Counted from the first letter of the stretch, positions 8,519 to 17,523 are shown. The stretch is 64,000 nt of DNA from Acinetobacter lwoffii (GCF_024129355.1 NZ_JAMXXP010000001.1:219653-283652); one strand, 5' to 3'. A program made the numbers and translations. The notes: a model not told the origin generated them from the sequence alone.

Positions 8519-8558
8519 AAAATATAGTCACCCATCATCCGATCGGTGGCTATATTTA
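8519..8558 (-). terminator. Terminator of ddh
   Basis: A 12-bp stem with one G-T pair (AATATAGTCACC / GGTGGCTATATT) lies just past the ddh stop; on the minus strand it is followed by a T-rich stretch. Confidence 0.6.
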
Positions 8559-8565
8559 AATCATC

Positions 8566-9555
8566 TTAAAGCAATTCTTTGCGCAATTGTTCTGAAGATT
8601 TAATTGAAAGTAGGGCAGGTGCTACATCTAGGGCTGTTTTGGCACCATATTGCTGGGTTTGATTCAGGCGGTAGCAGGCACGAGCATAAGCCACTAGAAC
8701 ACTTGCAGTAAACTCCGGATTGCTATTCAGCTTTAAAGAAAACTCAATCACCTGTTTTTGTGCATCACTGGTATTACCACTACGAATGACAAAACCGCCA
8801 TGTGGCATATCCTGATGATCTTTCAGTAAAGTTTCCTCACTGATAAAATTCACAGTCGTATTATAATCAGCAAAATAATCAGGCATGCTGACGATGGTTT
8901 GTTCAACTGTTGCTGCATCAGCTCCTTGTTCCAATACCACATAACAGTCACGATGATGTTTGTCTTTGGTGCTTAACTCAGGTCGTGCGCCACTGCGGAC
9001 TTGTTCAATCGCGTCAGTAGATGGAATGGTGTATTGCACACCAGCTTTCACACCTGCTACACGGCGGATCGCGTCTGAATGTCCCTGGCTTAAGCCTTTA
9101 CCCCAAAAAGTATAAGTTTCACCATCTGGTAATAACGCTTCACCAAATAAACGGTTAATCGAGAACATGCCAGGATCCCAGCCAATAGAAATCATGGCTG
9201 TTTTTTGGTTGGCAAGGGCAGGTGCATCGACTGCAGCATAGTATTCCGGAATACGTGCATGCGTATCAAAACTATCTACAGTGTTGAATTTGCTTGCGAA
9301 GATAGGAGCCTGTTGTGGCAAGTCATCTTTCGAGCCGCTACAAAGAATCAGTACATCAATTTTGTCGCTAAAATCATTTAATAGTGCATCCATGCTATAC
9401 ACTTGAGTTTCTGCAAAGCAAGGAGAGACGTTGCTTGGTGAGCGGCGAGTAAAAATACCGACAAGCTGCATATCAGGATTTTTTTGGATGGCAGTTTCAA
9501 CACCGCGGCCAAGATTACCGTAACCCGCGATACCAATACGAATAGAATTTTGCAT
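8566..9555 (-). CDS. ddh: meso-Diaminopimelate D-dehydrogenase
   Basis: NADPH-dependent reversible deamination of meso-diaminopimelate to tetrahydrodipicolinate, a one-step shortcut in the lysine and peptidoglycan pathway. From the ATG at 9555 it has 329 residues (characterised Ddh proteins are about 320). The N-terminal Rossmann fold shows GIAGYGNLGRG, followed by SFDTHARIP, IGWDPGMFSINR and WGKGLSQGHSDAIRRV, all typical of Ddh. An upstream TTG at 9600 would add a hydrophobic 15-residue leader and seems less likely. The gene lies between two diverged copies of the same junction, which suggests that it arrived or was shuffled by recombination. Confidence 0.93.
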   Translation of the reverse strand: MQNSIRIGIAGYGNLGRGVETAIQKNPDMQLVGIFTRRSPSNVSPCFAETQVYSMDALLNDFSDKIDVLILCSGSKDDLPQQAPIFASKFNTVDSFDTHARIPEYYAAVDAPALANQKTAMISIGWDPGMFSINRLFGEALLPDGETYTFWGKGLSQGHSDAIRRVAGVKAGVQYTIPSTDAIEQVRSGARPELSTKDKHHRDCYVVLEQGADAATVEQTIVSMPDYFADYNTTVNFISEETLLKDHQDMPHGGFVIRSGNTSDAQKQVIEFSLKLNSNPEFTASVLVAYARACYRLNQTQQYGAKTALDVAPALLSIKSSEQLRKELL

Positions 9556-9760
9556 AAATAAATGATCACTGAATAAAAAAACAACGCCAAAAATAAGCAA
9601 GGTGATGATAGCTAGAAATGAAACAGGCCAATCAGGTCATCTGACTTATATTTTGTTTTCGAAAGGATTATAGAGCGATAACTTAAACTTTATCACCCTA
9701 ATCCTGCAGAAAGGCAGGTTTAACTGAGAATGCTTGTGATGAGACGCTAAATTGGACGAG

Positions 9761-9882
9761 GATTGGCTAATTTTGAAGCACTAAAAGCTGCCGAGAAATT
9801 AAAAGCGGAGCAGGAGGCTTTGATTAATCCAATTCAAGCTGCACTGGAAAGTGCCGAAATTGCACAGTTTAACTTATCTTAA
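9761..9882 (+). pseudogene. 3' remnant duplicating the tail of the gene at 8118-8381
   Basis: In the frame ending at the TAA at 9880 it encodes FEALKAAEKLKAEQEAL and further residues, matching IEAREAAEKLKAE of the upstream copy. No start codon or membrane segment remains. Its last bases overlap the stop of the convergent DUF2726 gene. Confidence 0.6.
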
Positions 9883-10317
9883 ATCCCTTTGCAGTTGTCT
9901 GATAGTTGGAATCTGAGTGTATCGAATCACGGTATAGCCTGCTGCAATCAGCATCGCATCACGTTCAGCATCTTCCTGCTCTTTGCCAATATGGCTCGGA
10001 TCATCCAGTTCGACAATCGCCACTACATTATATTCACGATCAAGTACTACGAAGTCTGTAACTTTACGATTAAATTGATTACGCATTTTCATCTGATCGT
10101 GCGTGATCAAAGCGCTAAATGCGACTTGTGCCAGAATATGATGATGGGGAAAGGCATCTTTCAGACGTGTAAACATGCTGCTTTCAAAAGCAGTAATGAC
10201 GCGCTTTGGATAGAATTTCTTTTGACGAGTGAAGATATGCGGCAAGAGCAGGCAAACTAATGCAAAAGTTGCCAGGCAGCCAATCACAAAAAATATAAAC
10301 TGACTCAAATTAAACAC
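9874..10317 (-). CDS. DUF2726 membrane-anchored protein, nuclease-like fold
   Basis: 147 residues from a GTG start without a clear ribosome-binding site. An N-terminal hydrophobic segment (about 5-26, IFFVIGCLATFALVCLLLP) is followed by a DUF2726 domain, whose fold resembles restriction-endonuclease-like nucleases (family knowledge). Motifs include KVTDFVVLD and VVAIVELDDPSHIGKEQEDAERD, which supply a possible acidic D-ELD catalytic pattern with Lys near the E. The C-terminal YTVIRYTQIPTIRQLQRDL is duplicated as a remnant at 8383-8460. No partner gene points to a specific substrate. Confidence 0.8.
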   Translation of the reverse strand: MFNLSQFIFFVIGCLATFALVCLLLPHIFTRQKKFYPKRVITAFESSMFTRLKDAFPHHHILAQVAFSALITHDQMKMRNQFNRKVTDFVVLDREYNVVAIVELDDPSHIGKEQEDAERDAMLIAAGYTVIRYTQIPTIRQLQRDLR

Positions 10318-10337
10318 AGATCACAAAAGAGGAGAAT

Positions 10338-10370
10338 AAAAAAACCCACTTCGCAATGAGTGGGTTTTTT
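10338..10370 (-). terminator. Terminator after the first tRNA-Asn pair
   Basis: Stem ACCCACT / AGTGGGT with an 8-base loop, flanked by seven A and six T residues, so it can work on both strands. An almost identical element lies at 10787-10819. Confidence 0.85.
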
Positions 10371-10377
10371 AGAATCT

Positions 10378-10453
10378 TGGCTCTCCCACCTGGGCTCGAA
10401 CCAGGGACCTGCGGATTAACAGTCCGTCGCTCTACCGACTGAGCTATGGGAGA
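10378..10453 (-). tRNA. tRNA-Asn (GTT)
   Basis: 76 nt including encoded CCA. Cloverleaf visible: acceptor TCTCCCA / TGGGAGA, D-loop region GCTCAGTCGGTAGAGC, anticodon loop CTGTTAA, T-loop GGTTCGAGCCC. Distal gene of the first leftward pair. Confidence 0.97.
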
Positions 10454-10459
10454 ATAGAT

Positions 10460-10535
10460 TGGCTCTCCAACCTGGGCTCGAACCAGGGACCTGCGGATTA
10501 ACAGTCCGTCGCTCTACCGACTGAGCTATTGGAGA
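10460..10535 (-). tRNA. tRNA-Asn (GTT)
   Basis: 76 nt with encoded CCA and anticodon GTT. Acceptor stem TCTCCAA / TTGGAGA differs from the adjacent copy by a compensated base pair. It lies 6 nt upstream of the tRNA at 10378-10453. Confidence 0.97.
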
Positions 10536-10786
10536 ATCTGACAGCGATTATAGAGAGATTTGAAAAGGGGTCAAGGCACTTTTGGAAAAAAGCTGCAGAA
10601 ATTGAATCAAGTGTTTTAAAAATAGTCGAAAAGGTTTGTAGTTCAAACTGTTATGTTTATGTAAACTGGTCTTAACAGCAAAATCGCGATCAGCCTTAAT
10701 TTTGATAAGTGATCTGGAGCATAAGAAATAAGTTAGCTGATCGCGCATATAAATCAATATGATCTCAATTTAAAAAATACAGCTAT

Positions 10787-10819
10787 AAAAAAACCCACTT
10801 CGCAATGAGTGGGTTTTTT
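10787..10819 (-). terminator. Terminator after the second tRNA-Asn pair
   Basis: Same hairpin as at 10338-10370, with seven A residues and six T residues on either side. Confidence 0.85.
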
Positions 10820-10826
10820 AGAATCT

Positions 10827-10902
10827 TGGCTCTTCCACCTGGGCTCGAACCAGGGACCTGCGGATTAACAGTCCGTCGCTCTACCGACTGAGCTATGGAA
10901 GA
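10827..10902 (-). tRNA. tRNA-Asn (GTT)
   Basis: 76 nt with encoded CCA. Acceptor stem is TCTTCCA / TGGAAGA, a compensated C-G to T-A change relative to the copy at 10378-10453; anticodon loop CTGTTAA is unchanged. Confidence 0.97.
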
Positions 10903-10907
10903 ATAGA

Positions 10908-10983
10908 TGGCTCTCCAACCTGGGCTCGAACCAGGGACCTGCGGATTAACAGTCCGTCGCTCTACCGACTGAGCTATTGGAGA
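10908..10983 (-). tRNA. tRNA-Asn (GTT)
   Basis: 76 nt with encoded CCA, identical in acceptor stem (TCTCCAA / TTGGAGA) to the copy at 10460-10535. First gene of the second leftward pair. Confidence 0.97.
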
Positions 10984-11083
10984 ATCTGATCGGCATTTTA
11001 GGGAGGAATCAGAAGGTCGTCAATCAATTAATGTAAAGAAATGAATTGTTTGCTTTATTAATATTCACTTAGTGCCTAAAAAT

Positions 11084-11114
11084 AAAAAAATCACCCAAAA
11101 TGGGTGATTTTTTT
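11084..11114 (-). terminator. Terminator of sodB
   Basis: Stem TCACCCA / TGGGTGA with an AAA loop and seven-base A and T flanks, 18 bp past the sodB stop. Confidence 0.85.
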
Positions 11115-11131
11115 AGCAAAGAAATAAAGAA

Positions 11132-11758
11132 TTATTTCTCAACACCTGCAGGCTGACCTGCATATTTAGCATTTGCATAATCCCAGTTTACTAGGCTTTC
11201 TAGGAAAGTAGAGATGTACTTAGGACGAGCATTACGGAAATCGATGTAGTAAGCGTGTTCCCAAACGTCAATCGTCAACACTGCAATTTTACCGTGCGCC
11301 ATTGGCGTATCAGCATTTGAAGTTTTCATGATTGAAAGCTGACCGTTTACTTCGTCAGCCACTAACCAAGCCCAACCTGAACCAAATTGAGTAGTTGCAG
11401 CAGCAGCAAATTCTTCAGCAAATTTTTCATAAGAACCGAATGCTTCGTCAATTTTCGCAGCCAAAGTACCAGTTGCTTTACCGCCGCCGTTTTTAGCCAT
11501 ACAGTTCCAGTAGAACGTGTGGTTCCAAACTTGAGCCGCGTTATTGAAAACACCCGCTTTAGAAGCATCACCAGCAGTTGCTGTAATAATTTCTTCTAGA
11601 GTTTTGCCTTCAAGCTCAGTACCAGCGATCAGGTTATTCAGGTTAACCACATACGTATTGTGGTGTTTGTCGTGATGGTATTCTAAAGTTTCTTTGCTGA
11701 TGTGTGGAGCAAGATCTTCGTAGCCATAAGGTAATGCTGGTAAAGTAATGGTTGTCAT
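11132..11758 (-). CDS. sodB: Superoxide dismutase [Fe]
   Basis: Cytoplasmic iron superoxide dismutase converting superoxide to hydrogen peroxide and oxygen. The ATG at 11758 follows an AAGGAA box and gives 208 residues; an upstream in-frame extension to 11794 lacks support. Metal ligands are visible in HHDKHHNTYV (N-terminal His), AQVWNHTFYW (second His) and DVWEHAYYIDF (Asp and His). The FNNAAQVWNHTFYW sequence and the WLV segment favour Fe over Mn specificity. It is monocistronic, with its own terminator. Confidence 0.96.
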   Translation of the reverse strand: MTTITLPALPYGYEDLAPHISKETLEYHHDKHHNTYVVNLNNLIAGTELEGKTLEEIITATAGDASKAGVFNNAAQVWNHTFYWNCMAKNGGGKATGTLAAKIDEAFGSYEKFAEEFAAAATTQFGSGWAWLVADEVNGQLSIMKTSNADTPMAHGKIAVLTIDVWEHAYYIDFRNARPKYISTFLESLVNWDYANAKYAGQPAGVEK

Positions 11759-11911
11759 GTTTTCAATTCCTTGCATTTTGCTGGGTTTTAACAATAAGTG
11801 GCTTTATTGTAATAGATAATCGGGCAGAAATGGGCATCGTGTATAAATAACAATACAGAATAAAGCCTGAAAATATATGAATAAAGCCACTGATCATAAA
11901 CGTCAGTCGAA

Positions 11912-12670
11912 TTAAATCGGATTGTTTAATTCGAAATAATCATACTCAATATTAAACTGTTCTGAAATAGCCTTGGCCAGGCGTTGCACACCGTATTTTT
12001 CAGTCGCATGATGGCCACAGGCATAATAATGCACATTCAGTTCCTGAGCTTCATAAAAGGTCCGTTCAGACACTTCGCCCGAAATATAGGCATCACAGTT
12101 CTGTAGTGCCGCTTTTTGAATATAATCCTGCGCACCGCCGGTACAGAAACCGACTTTATGGATTTGAGTTTTGTCTGCAGGCAGATGAATCGCATCAAAG
12201 CCCAGCTTTTCTGAAACATAATTTTTAAAATCTTCCGGACTCATTGGCTGTTTTAAATAGCCAATATTGCCAATCGGACGTTTTTCATTCGGATCCAGCT
12301 GTTCGATATTTTCGAGTTCTAATAAATCCGCAATGGTAGCATTATTTCCCAGAGTTGGATGACTGTCTAAAGGTAGGTGATAGCCAACCAGTGAAATATC
12401 ATTTTGAATCAGGGTTTTAATGCGTTTACCACGCATTCCCGTAATTGGGTAGGCTTCTCCTTTCCAGAAATAGCCATGATGAACCAGCAATAAATCTGCG
12501 CCTTGCTCAATTGCAGCTTCAATGGCACTCTGGGAAGCAGTCACAGCACAGAGGATTTTATTCACCTCGGATTTGCCTTCAATCTGCAAGCCATTCGGTG
12601 CATAGTCCTTAAATTCACGTGCTGCCAAAGTTTGGTCACACCATTGAATAATATCGTTCAAATTCGCCAT
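11912..12670 (-). CDS. NIF3/YbgI-family dinuclear metal protein
   Basis: 252-residue cytosolic protein of the NIF3 family, toroidal hexamers with two metal ions per subunit. Members have been linked to GTP cyclohydrolase I type 2-like or hydrolase activities, but the physiological reaction is unclear. Metal-ligand motifs are LLVHHGYFWKG (about 60-70), HLPLDSHPTLGNN (about 97-109), and the C-terminal YYACGHHATEKYGVQ. The ATG follows an AGGAA box. It is divergent from the DegS-like protease, with about 170 bp between them. Confidence 0.92.
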   Translation of the reverse strand: MANLNDIIQWCDQTLAAREFKDYAPNGLQIEGKSEVNKILCAVTASQSAIEAAIEQGADLLLVHHGYFWKGEAYPITGMRGKRIKTLIQNDISLVGYHLPLDSHPTLGNNATIADLLELENIEQLDPNEKRPIGNIGYLKQPMSPEDFKNYVSEKLGFDAIHLPADKTQIHKVGFCTGGAQDYIQKAALQNCDAYISGEVSERTFYEAQELNVHYYACGHHATEKYGVQRLAKAISEQFNIEYDYFELNNPI

Positions 12671-12840
12671 AAAATTCCTGTAAGTTTAAAAACTTGCCCA
12701 TATTTATCTATAGGTCTAATTGTAACTAAAGCTGCACAAATCTCTGTGGAATTTTTTGTGTTTAGTTATGTATTTCGCATTACAATAGGACACAAATTAC
12801 TTAGTCATCAACGAATTAAAATATTTTAGAGGATAGCAAC

Positions 12841-14022
12841 GTGCGCCGCACCTTTACATGGTTACCCTGGGTGTTACTGATTTTAGTCATTATCGGTTTT
12901 TTGGGGTGGCAACAACTACAAAAACCAAAGGCACCAGTTGCGCCAGATGGTGTCAAAATGCCTGCTGAAAAAGTAGAGCCGTTGATTGATACGTCGCGCT
13001 CAGGAGGCGTGGTCTCCTATAGTGCTGCTGTAAAAGTGGCAGCACCCGCTGTCGTGAATATTTTTACTACCCAAAAAGTCAAGCAACAGGCGCATCCTTT
13101 ACTGACCGATCCGGTATTTCGTGAATTCTTTGGCGATCAGTTGCCTGACCAGTATGGACAAAGCCCGAATGAAAACAGTTTAGGTTCGGGTGTAATTGTA
13201 CGTCCAGACGGTTATATCCTGACCAATAACCATGTGATTGCGCAGGCCGATCAGATTGTAGTGGCTTTGCAGGATGGACGTCGTGCTGAAGCCAAGGTGG
13301 TCGGAACTGATCCGGATACCGATCTGGCCGTGATCAAGATTGAACTGACACAATTGCCAGTTCTGCCATTTAAACTCAGTGGCAATGAAGTCGGTGATGT
13401 GGTTCTGGCGATTGGTAATCCTTTTGGTGTTGGGCAAACCGTGACGCAGGGGATTATCTCGGCAACGGGCCGTTCAGACTTGGGTATTAATACCTATGAA
13501 GACTTTGTGCAGACTGATGCTGCAATTAACCCGGGTAACTCGGGTGGTGCGCTGATTGATGTCGCCGGTAATTTAATTGGTGTGAATACTGCAATCTTCT
13601 CGCAGTCTGGTGGTTCACTGGGGATTGGTTTTGCTATTCCGGCCAAAATCTGTCAGCAGGTGATGAATGCCATTTTGAAAGATGGCCGTGTGGTTCGTGG
13701 CTGGTTAGGGATCAGCTTATTACCTGCAGAGCGTGATGATGTCCTGCAACCCAAAGAAAAAGGTGTGACGGTCGCAGAAGTGCTACCGGATGGACCTGCT
13801 GCCAAGGCTGGAATCCAGCGTGGCGATAAGATTATGAAAGTAAATGAGGAAGAGATTAGTTCTGCCTCACATCTGATTAATTTTGTGGCCTTGCAAAAGC
13901 CAAACAGTACCATTCAGATTGAAATTGAGCGGGCAGGAAGAACCATGATCCTAGAGGTTGTGGTGACTGAACGTAAGGCACAAAACAGTGCTTCACAATA
14001 TATTCCTCTGCCAGGCCAATAA
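12841..14022 (+). CDS. DegS-like membrane-anchored serine protease (HtrA family, one PDZ domain)
   Basis: 393 residues from a GTG preceded by GAGGA. One N-terminal membrane anchor (about 8-24), then a trypsin-like domain with catalytic H131 in TNNHVIAQ, D161 in TDTDLAVI and S234 in NPGNSGGAL, and a single PDZ domain (about 285-375, GPAAKAGIQRGDKI). The anchor and one PDZ match DegS/AlgW, which senses misfolded outer-membrane proteins and cleaves an anti-sigma factor in the periplasm; that role here is inference. A terminator follows. No rse genes are adjacent. Confidence 0.93.
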   Translation: MRRTFTWLPWVLLILVIIGFLGWQQLQKPKAPVAPDGVKMPAEKVEPLIDTSRSGGVVSYSAAVKVAAPAVVNIFTTQKVKQQAHPLLTDPVFREFFGDQLPDQYGQSPNENSLGSGVIVRPDGYILTNNHVIAQADQIVVALQDGRRAEAKVVGTDPDTDLAVIKIELTQLPVLPFKLSGNEVGDVVLAIGNPFGVGQTVTQGIISATGRSDLGINTYEDFVQTDAAINPGNSGGALIDVAGNLIGVNTAIFSQSGGSLGIGFAIPAKICQQVMNAILKDGRVVRGWLGISLLPAERDDVLQPKEKGVTVAEVLPDGPAAKAGIQRGDKIMKVNEEEISSASHLINFVALQKPNSTIQIEIERAGRTMILEVVVTERKAQNSASQYIPLPGQ

Positions 14023-14030
14023 GTTTGATT

Positions 14031-14063
14031 AAAAAAAATCCCTCATGATGAGGGATTTTTTTT
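14031..14063 (+). terminator. Terminator of the DegS-like gene
   Basis: Stem ATCCCTCAT / ATGAGGGAT flanked by eight A and eight T residues. Confidence 0.88.
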
Positions 14064-14159
14064 ATACTTTCTTTCAGCATGTTCTGATACAAAAGTGAAA
14101 TATTAAGCGTTTTATAAATCATTTAGCTTAGTGAAATAACATTAAAAGAGAAAATAAAA

Positions 14160-14417
14160 ATGAATTTTATGACGGCAGATCAGGCCAAAATTTTATCTAA
14201 TGTTGCTAACCTGAATATTGAAATGTATAAGCCACGTCTGGCGCAACTGATTGAAGATAATGCCCGGCAAGGCAATACAGCGGTACTGACAGTTTTTCCC
14301 AAACATCTGCCTTTGGAAGATATCCGTGCCTTGTCTGCCGAGTTAACAGATCTGGGTTATAACGTACGTTTTGAAGTACAAGAATTTTATTACAGCTTTA
14401 ATGTCTACTGGCTGTAA
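14160..14417 (+). CDS. Small protein of unknown function (85 aa)
   Basis: 85-residue soluble protein with no signal or membrane segment. The pattern (MTADQAKILSNVANL..., then HLPLEDIRALSAELTDLGYNVRFEV) suggests two helices followed by beta strands, as in small alpha/beta folds. No family recognised. It lies between the protease terminator and rutD, with 80 bp to rutD, and the start is preceded by an AAAAGAG-like purine stretch. Reading frame quality supports a real gene; function unknown. Confidence 0.72.
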   Translation: MNFMTADQAKILSNVANLNIEMYKPRLAQLIEDNARQGNTAVLTVFPKHLPLEDIRALSAELTDLGYNVRFEVQEFYYSFNVYWL

Positions 14418-14497
14418 TTTTAACAGTTGTTCAAAAAAGGTCCTGTTTAGGCATATATTTTGCTGCGTTCATCTCATATTTAAACTATGAGAAATTT

Positions 14498-15289
14498 ATG
14501 TCTTTATTTATTAATCATGCAGCACAGGCAGATGCACCTTATGTGGTGCTTTCGTCCGGACTGGGCGGACATGCCAGTTTCTGGAATCCTCAAATTAGAG
14601 TTTTACAGCAGCATTTTCATGTGGTTACTTATGACCAGGAAGGCTGTCATTCAGATTCTGAACTCTTGCCCACGCCTTATTCGATCGACCATATGGCCGG
14701 CCAGATTCTGGATTTATTGATCAATGATGGCATTCGAGAGTTTCATTTTATCGGGCATGCGTTGGGCGGACATATCGGCATGCAACTGGCGACCTATCAG
14801 GCTGAAAGAAAGTTTAAGCTGCTCAGTTTGACCATGTTAAATGCTTGGGGAGAGCTGGATGCTCATACTCAGAAGTGTTTCGAAGCCCGGACTTCGTTAT
14901 TGCTCAATAGCGGGGCAGAGGCATATGTGAGAGCACAGGCTTTATTTCTTTATCCGCCGCAGTGGATTTCAACCCATATTGATCAGTTAACCGAAGCAGA
15001 AAATAAGCAGCTCCTTGACTTTCCACCGATCAAAAATGTTCTGGCACGCCTACAAGCCGTGCAGACTTTTAAACTAAACACAGAACATCAACAGGCACTC
15101 AAAGATATTCCTATACATCTGCTTGCCAATCAGAATGATTTCCTGGTGCCTTATCAACGGTCACAGCAATTACAGCAATGCTTGCCGCATAGTCAGCTAA
15201 GTTTGCTTGCTACAGGTGCACATGCATCTACTGTGACCGAGACAGATCAGGTGAATCAACTGATCCTTTCATTCCTGATTTCCCCTTAG
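14498..15289 (+). CDS. rutD: RutD-type alpha/beta hydrolase (aminoacrylate hydrolase)
   Basis: 263-residue alpha/beta-hydrolase of the pyrimidine (Rut) pathway, helping the aminoacrylate step. Key segments are VLSSGLGGHASFWNPQI, VVTYDQEGCHSDSE and FIGHALGGHIGMQLA. The usual nucleophile Ser is Ala at residue 88 (GHALGG), the same as in E. coli RutD, so this is typical of the subfamily. LFLYPPQWI and the final GAHAS motif also match. Unlike in E. coli it lies upstream of rutA with its own terminator, so it is a separate transcript, out of the rutA sigma-54 unit. Confidence 0.9.
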   Translation: MSLFINHAAQADAPYVVLSSGLGGHASFWNPQIRVLQQHFHVVTYDQEGCHSDSELLPTPYSIDHMAGQILDLLINDGIREFHFIGHALGGHIGMQLATYQAERKFKLLSLTMLNAWGELDAHTQKCFEARTSLLLNSGAEAYVRAQALFLYPPQWISTHIDQLTEAENKQLLDFPPIKNVLARLQAVQTFKLNTEHQQALKDIPIHLLANQNDFLVPYQRSQQLQQCLPHSQLSLLATGAHASTVTETDQVNQLILSFLISP

Positions 15290-15308
15290 TTTGAAGATTT
15301 TTTTAAAG

Positions 15309-15331
15309 CCAGACCTCGTGTCTGGTTTTTT
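15309..15331 (+). terminator. Terminator of rutD
   Basis: Stem CCAGAC / GTCTGG, loop CTCGT, followed by six T and a further T-rich stretch. It separates rutD from the rutA operon. Confidence 0.88.
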
Positions 15332-15532
15332 ATTTTTTCTAATCAATCATTTTTGTAGCATCAGCATGGTTTTTACTTCGAATTGATGCATGAACTGCAA
15401 ATGCAAAAATTGCTACGAGTGCACTTGAATGAAACAATATGTTCAAAATTGACTCATAGGTAAAAATGGTTATTTTACTAAAAATTCAAAAAATAAAATA
15501 TTAAGTAATTGATAATTATAAATTAAATATAG

Positions 15533-15550
15533 TTGGCACACGCTTTGCAA
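15533..15550 (+). promoter_or_regulatory. Canonical sigma-54 promoter of the rutABCFG operon
   Basis: TTGGCACACGCTTTGCAA contains a perfect TGGCAC-N5-TTGCA. Transcription would start near 15560, about 65 nt before rutA. A TGCACT half-site near 15420 is the best NtrC candidate; no complete dyad is visible. The remaining interval 15332-15532 has no gene. Confidence 0.8.
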
Positions 15551-15625
15551 TGTTTATCTTGTAAATAAAATTCCCGAAGTGGAATCAGAATTTTGAATAA
15601 GTGTTAAAAATAATGAGGTGTGAAA

Positions 15626-16732
15626 ATGAAAATAGGTGTCTTCTGTCCAATCGGAAATAATGGCTGGTTACTCTCTGAAAATGCACCGCAGTACATGCCG
15701 ACTTTTGAGTTAAACAAACAAATCGTACAGCGCGCTGAGCACTATGGTTTCGATTTCGCACTTTCTATGATCAAGCTGCGTGGCTTTGGTGGCAAGACTG
15801 AATTTTGGGAACATAACCTGGAAACTTTCACCCTAATGGCAGGTCTTGCTGCTGTCACCAGCAAAATTAAAATTTTCGCAACTGCCGCAACTCTGGTGAT
15901 GCCACCTGCAATTGTCGCGCGCATGGTATCAACTATTGATTCGATTTCAAATGGTCGTTTTGGTCTAAATGTGGTGACCGGCTGGCAACCACCTGAATAT
16001 ACCCAAATGGGTATGTGGCCAGGTAATGACTATTTTGGTAAACGCTATGAATATCTGTCTGAATATGTACAAATTCTGCGTGAACTTTGGGCGACTGGTA
16101 AGTCAGACTTTAAGGGCGAACATTTCCAGATGGAAGACTGTCGTGTCAGCCCTCGCCCGCAAGCAGACATGAAAATCATCTGTGCTGGTCAGTCTGATGC
16201 CGGTCTGGAGTTTTCTGCGCAATATGCTGACTACAACTTCGTGTTTGGTAAAGGGCTGAATACACCGACCGCTTATGCAGAAATTAATGATCGCCTAAAA
16301 GAAAAAACAGATGTGACGGGTCGTGATGTACAGACTTATGTGCTGTTTATGGTCATCGCGGCAGAAACTGATGAAGAAGCTCAAGTGAAATGGCAACACT
16401 ATAACGATGGCGCAGATATGGAAGCGATTAACTGGTTGATGAATCAGGGCGGGAAAGACACGACTTCCGGTGCAGATACCAATATCCGTCAAATGGCGTC
16501 TAGCGTATCTCCAGTGAATATCAATATGGGAACCTTGGTAGGTTCTTATGAAAATGTGGCACGAATGTTGGATGAAATTGGCGAGATCAAGGGCACTGAA
16601 GGTGTGTTGCTGACCTTTGATGATTTCGTTCAGGGTGTAGAAGATTTCGGTCAGAAAATCCAGCCATTGATGAAATGCCGTGAGCATATTGTGATTGAGG
16701 GTGAAGCACCTGTACTGGAGAAAAGCGCATGA
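15626..16732 (+). CDS. rutA: Pyrimidine monooxygenase RutA
   Basis: FMN-dependent luciferase-like monooxygenase that opens the uracil ring to ureidoacrylate. Start ATG at 15626 behind GAGGTG (368 aa); a GTG six bases upstream is possible. The sequence follows E. coli RutA closely, for example [50 protein letters not shown] and CAGQSDAG. It begins the operon behind a sigma-54 promoter. Its stop overlaps rutB by 4 bases. Confidence 0.97.
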   Translation: MKIGVFCPIGNNGWLLSENAPQYMPTFELNKQIVQRAEHYGFDFALSMIKLRGFGGKTEFWEHNLETFTLMAGLAAVTSKIKIFATAATLVMPPAIVARMVSTIDSISNGRFGLNVVTGWQPPEYTQMGMWPGNDYFGKRYEYLSEYVQILRELWATGKSDFKGEHFQMEDCRVSPRPQADMKIICAGQSDAGLEFSAQYADYNFVFGKGLNTPTAYAEINDRLKEKTDVTGRDVQTYVLFMVIAAETDEEAQVKWQHYNDGADMEAINWLMNQGGKDTTSGADTNIRQMASSVSPVNINMGTLVGSYENVARMLDEIGEIKGTEGVLLTFDDFVQGVEDFGQKIQPLMKCREHIVIEGEAPVLEKSA

Positions 16733-17490
16733 GTGAATTAGTGGTAAGGGCCGGTTTTACTGAAAAACTCGGTACCGGAAAATCGCTTAAAGCTGAGCCT
16801 GAAGCAATCTGCCTTGCACCTGAACAGACTGCCCTGATTGTGATCGACATGCAGAATGCCTATACCTCGCAGGGTGGCTATCTGGATCTGGCTGGTTTTG
16901 ATATCTCAAAAACCAAACCCGTGGTCGAAAATATAAAAAAAGCAGTCGATGCTGCGCATGCGGCCAGTATTCAGGTGATTTATTTCAAAAATGGCTGGGA
17001 TGCAGAATATAAGGAAGCGGGTGGTAAGGACTCTCCAAATTTCCATAAATCCAATGCCTTAAAGACCATGCGTAAACGTCCTGAATTACAGGGGCAATTA
17101 TTAGCAAAAGGTGGTTGGGATTTTGAGCTGATTGATGAGTTAAAACCACTGCCACAAGACCTGGTGATCGAAAAGCCACGTTATAGCGGTTTCTTTAATA
17201 CCGCGCTGGACAGCATGTTGCGTGTAAGAGGAATTCGCAATCTGGTCTTTGTGGGGATTGCCACCAACGTGTGTGTGGAGTCGACACTACGTGATGGCTT
17301 CTTCTTAGAATATTTTGGTATCGCACTTGCTGATGCCTGCCATCAGGCCGGTCCAGTCGAAGCGCATGAAGCCAGTCTGTATAACATCAAGACTTTCTTT
17401 GGCTGGGTATCAGATACCAAAAATTTTGTAGAGACCTTTCAAAAAGAAAGTGAGTCACTAAAAGAAACTAAATTAGCTGTAAGCGCATAA
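16729..17490 (+). CDS. rutB: Ureidoacrylate amidohydrolase RutB
   Basis: Isochorismatase-like cysteine hydrolase that splits ureidoacrylate (peroxyureidoacrylate) to carbamate and aminoacrylate. 253 residues. The catalytic triad is visible as D40 in VIDMQNAY, K149 in IEKPRYSGF and C182 in ATNVCVEST, with spacing equal to that of E. coli RutB. ATGA overlap with rutA indicates translational coupling. Confidence 0.96.
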   Translation: MSELVVRAGFTEKLGTGKSLKAEPEAICLAPEQTALIVIDMQNAYTSQGGYLDLAGFDISKTKPVVENIKKAVDAAHAASIQVIYFKNGWDAEYKEAGGKDSPNFHKSNALKTMRKRPELQGQLLAKGGWDFELIDELKPLPQDLVIEKPRYSGFFNTALDSMLRVRGIRNLVFVGIATNVCVESTLRDGFFLEYFGIALADACHQAGPVEAHEASLYNIKTFFGWVSDTKNFVETFQKESESLKETKLAVSA

Positions 17491-17523
17491 AGAATTAAAG
17501 AACAGAATTAAGGAAAAAATAGT

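Larger units (their letters stand above)
10338..10543. repeat. Direct repeat copy A: terminator plus two tRNA-Asn genes
   Basis: About 205 bp repeated at 10787-10991 with only a few substitutions and one small indel between the two tRNAs. Confidence 0.9.
10787..10991. repeat. Direct repeat copy B: terminator plus two tRNA-Asn genes
   Basis: Second copy of the block at 10338-10543. The unique spacer between the blocks (10544-10786) holds no recognisable gene. Confidence 0.9.

Noticed and set aside
9556..9760. Lysine riboswitch in front of ddh
   Set aside because: Only about 200 bp, with none of the conserved lysine-riboswitch core elements visible by eye.
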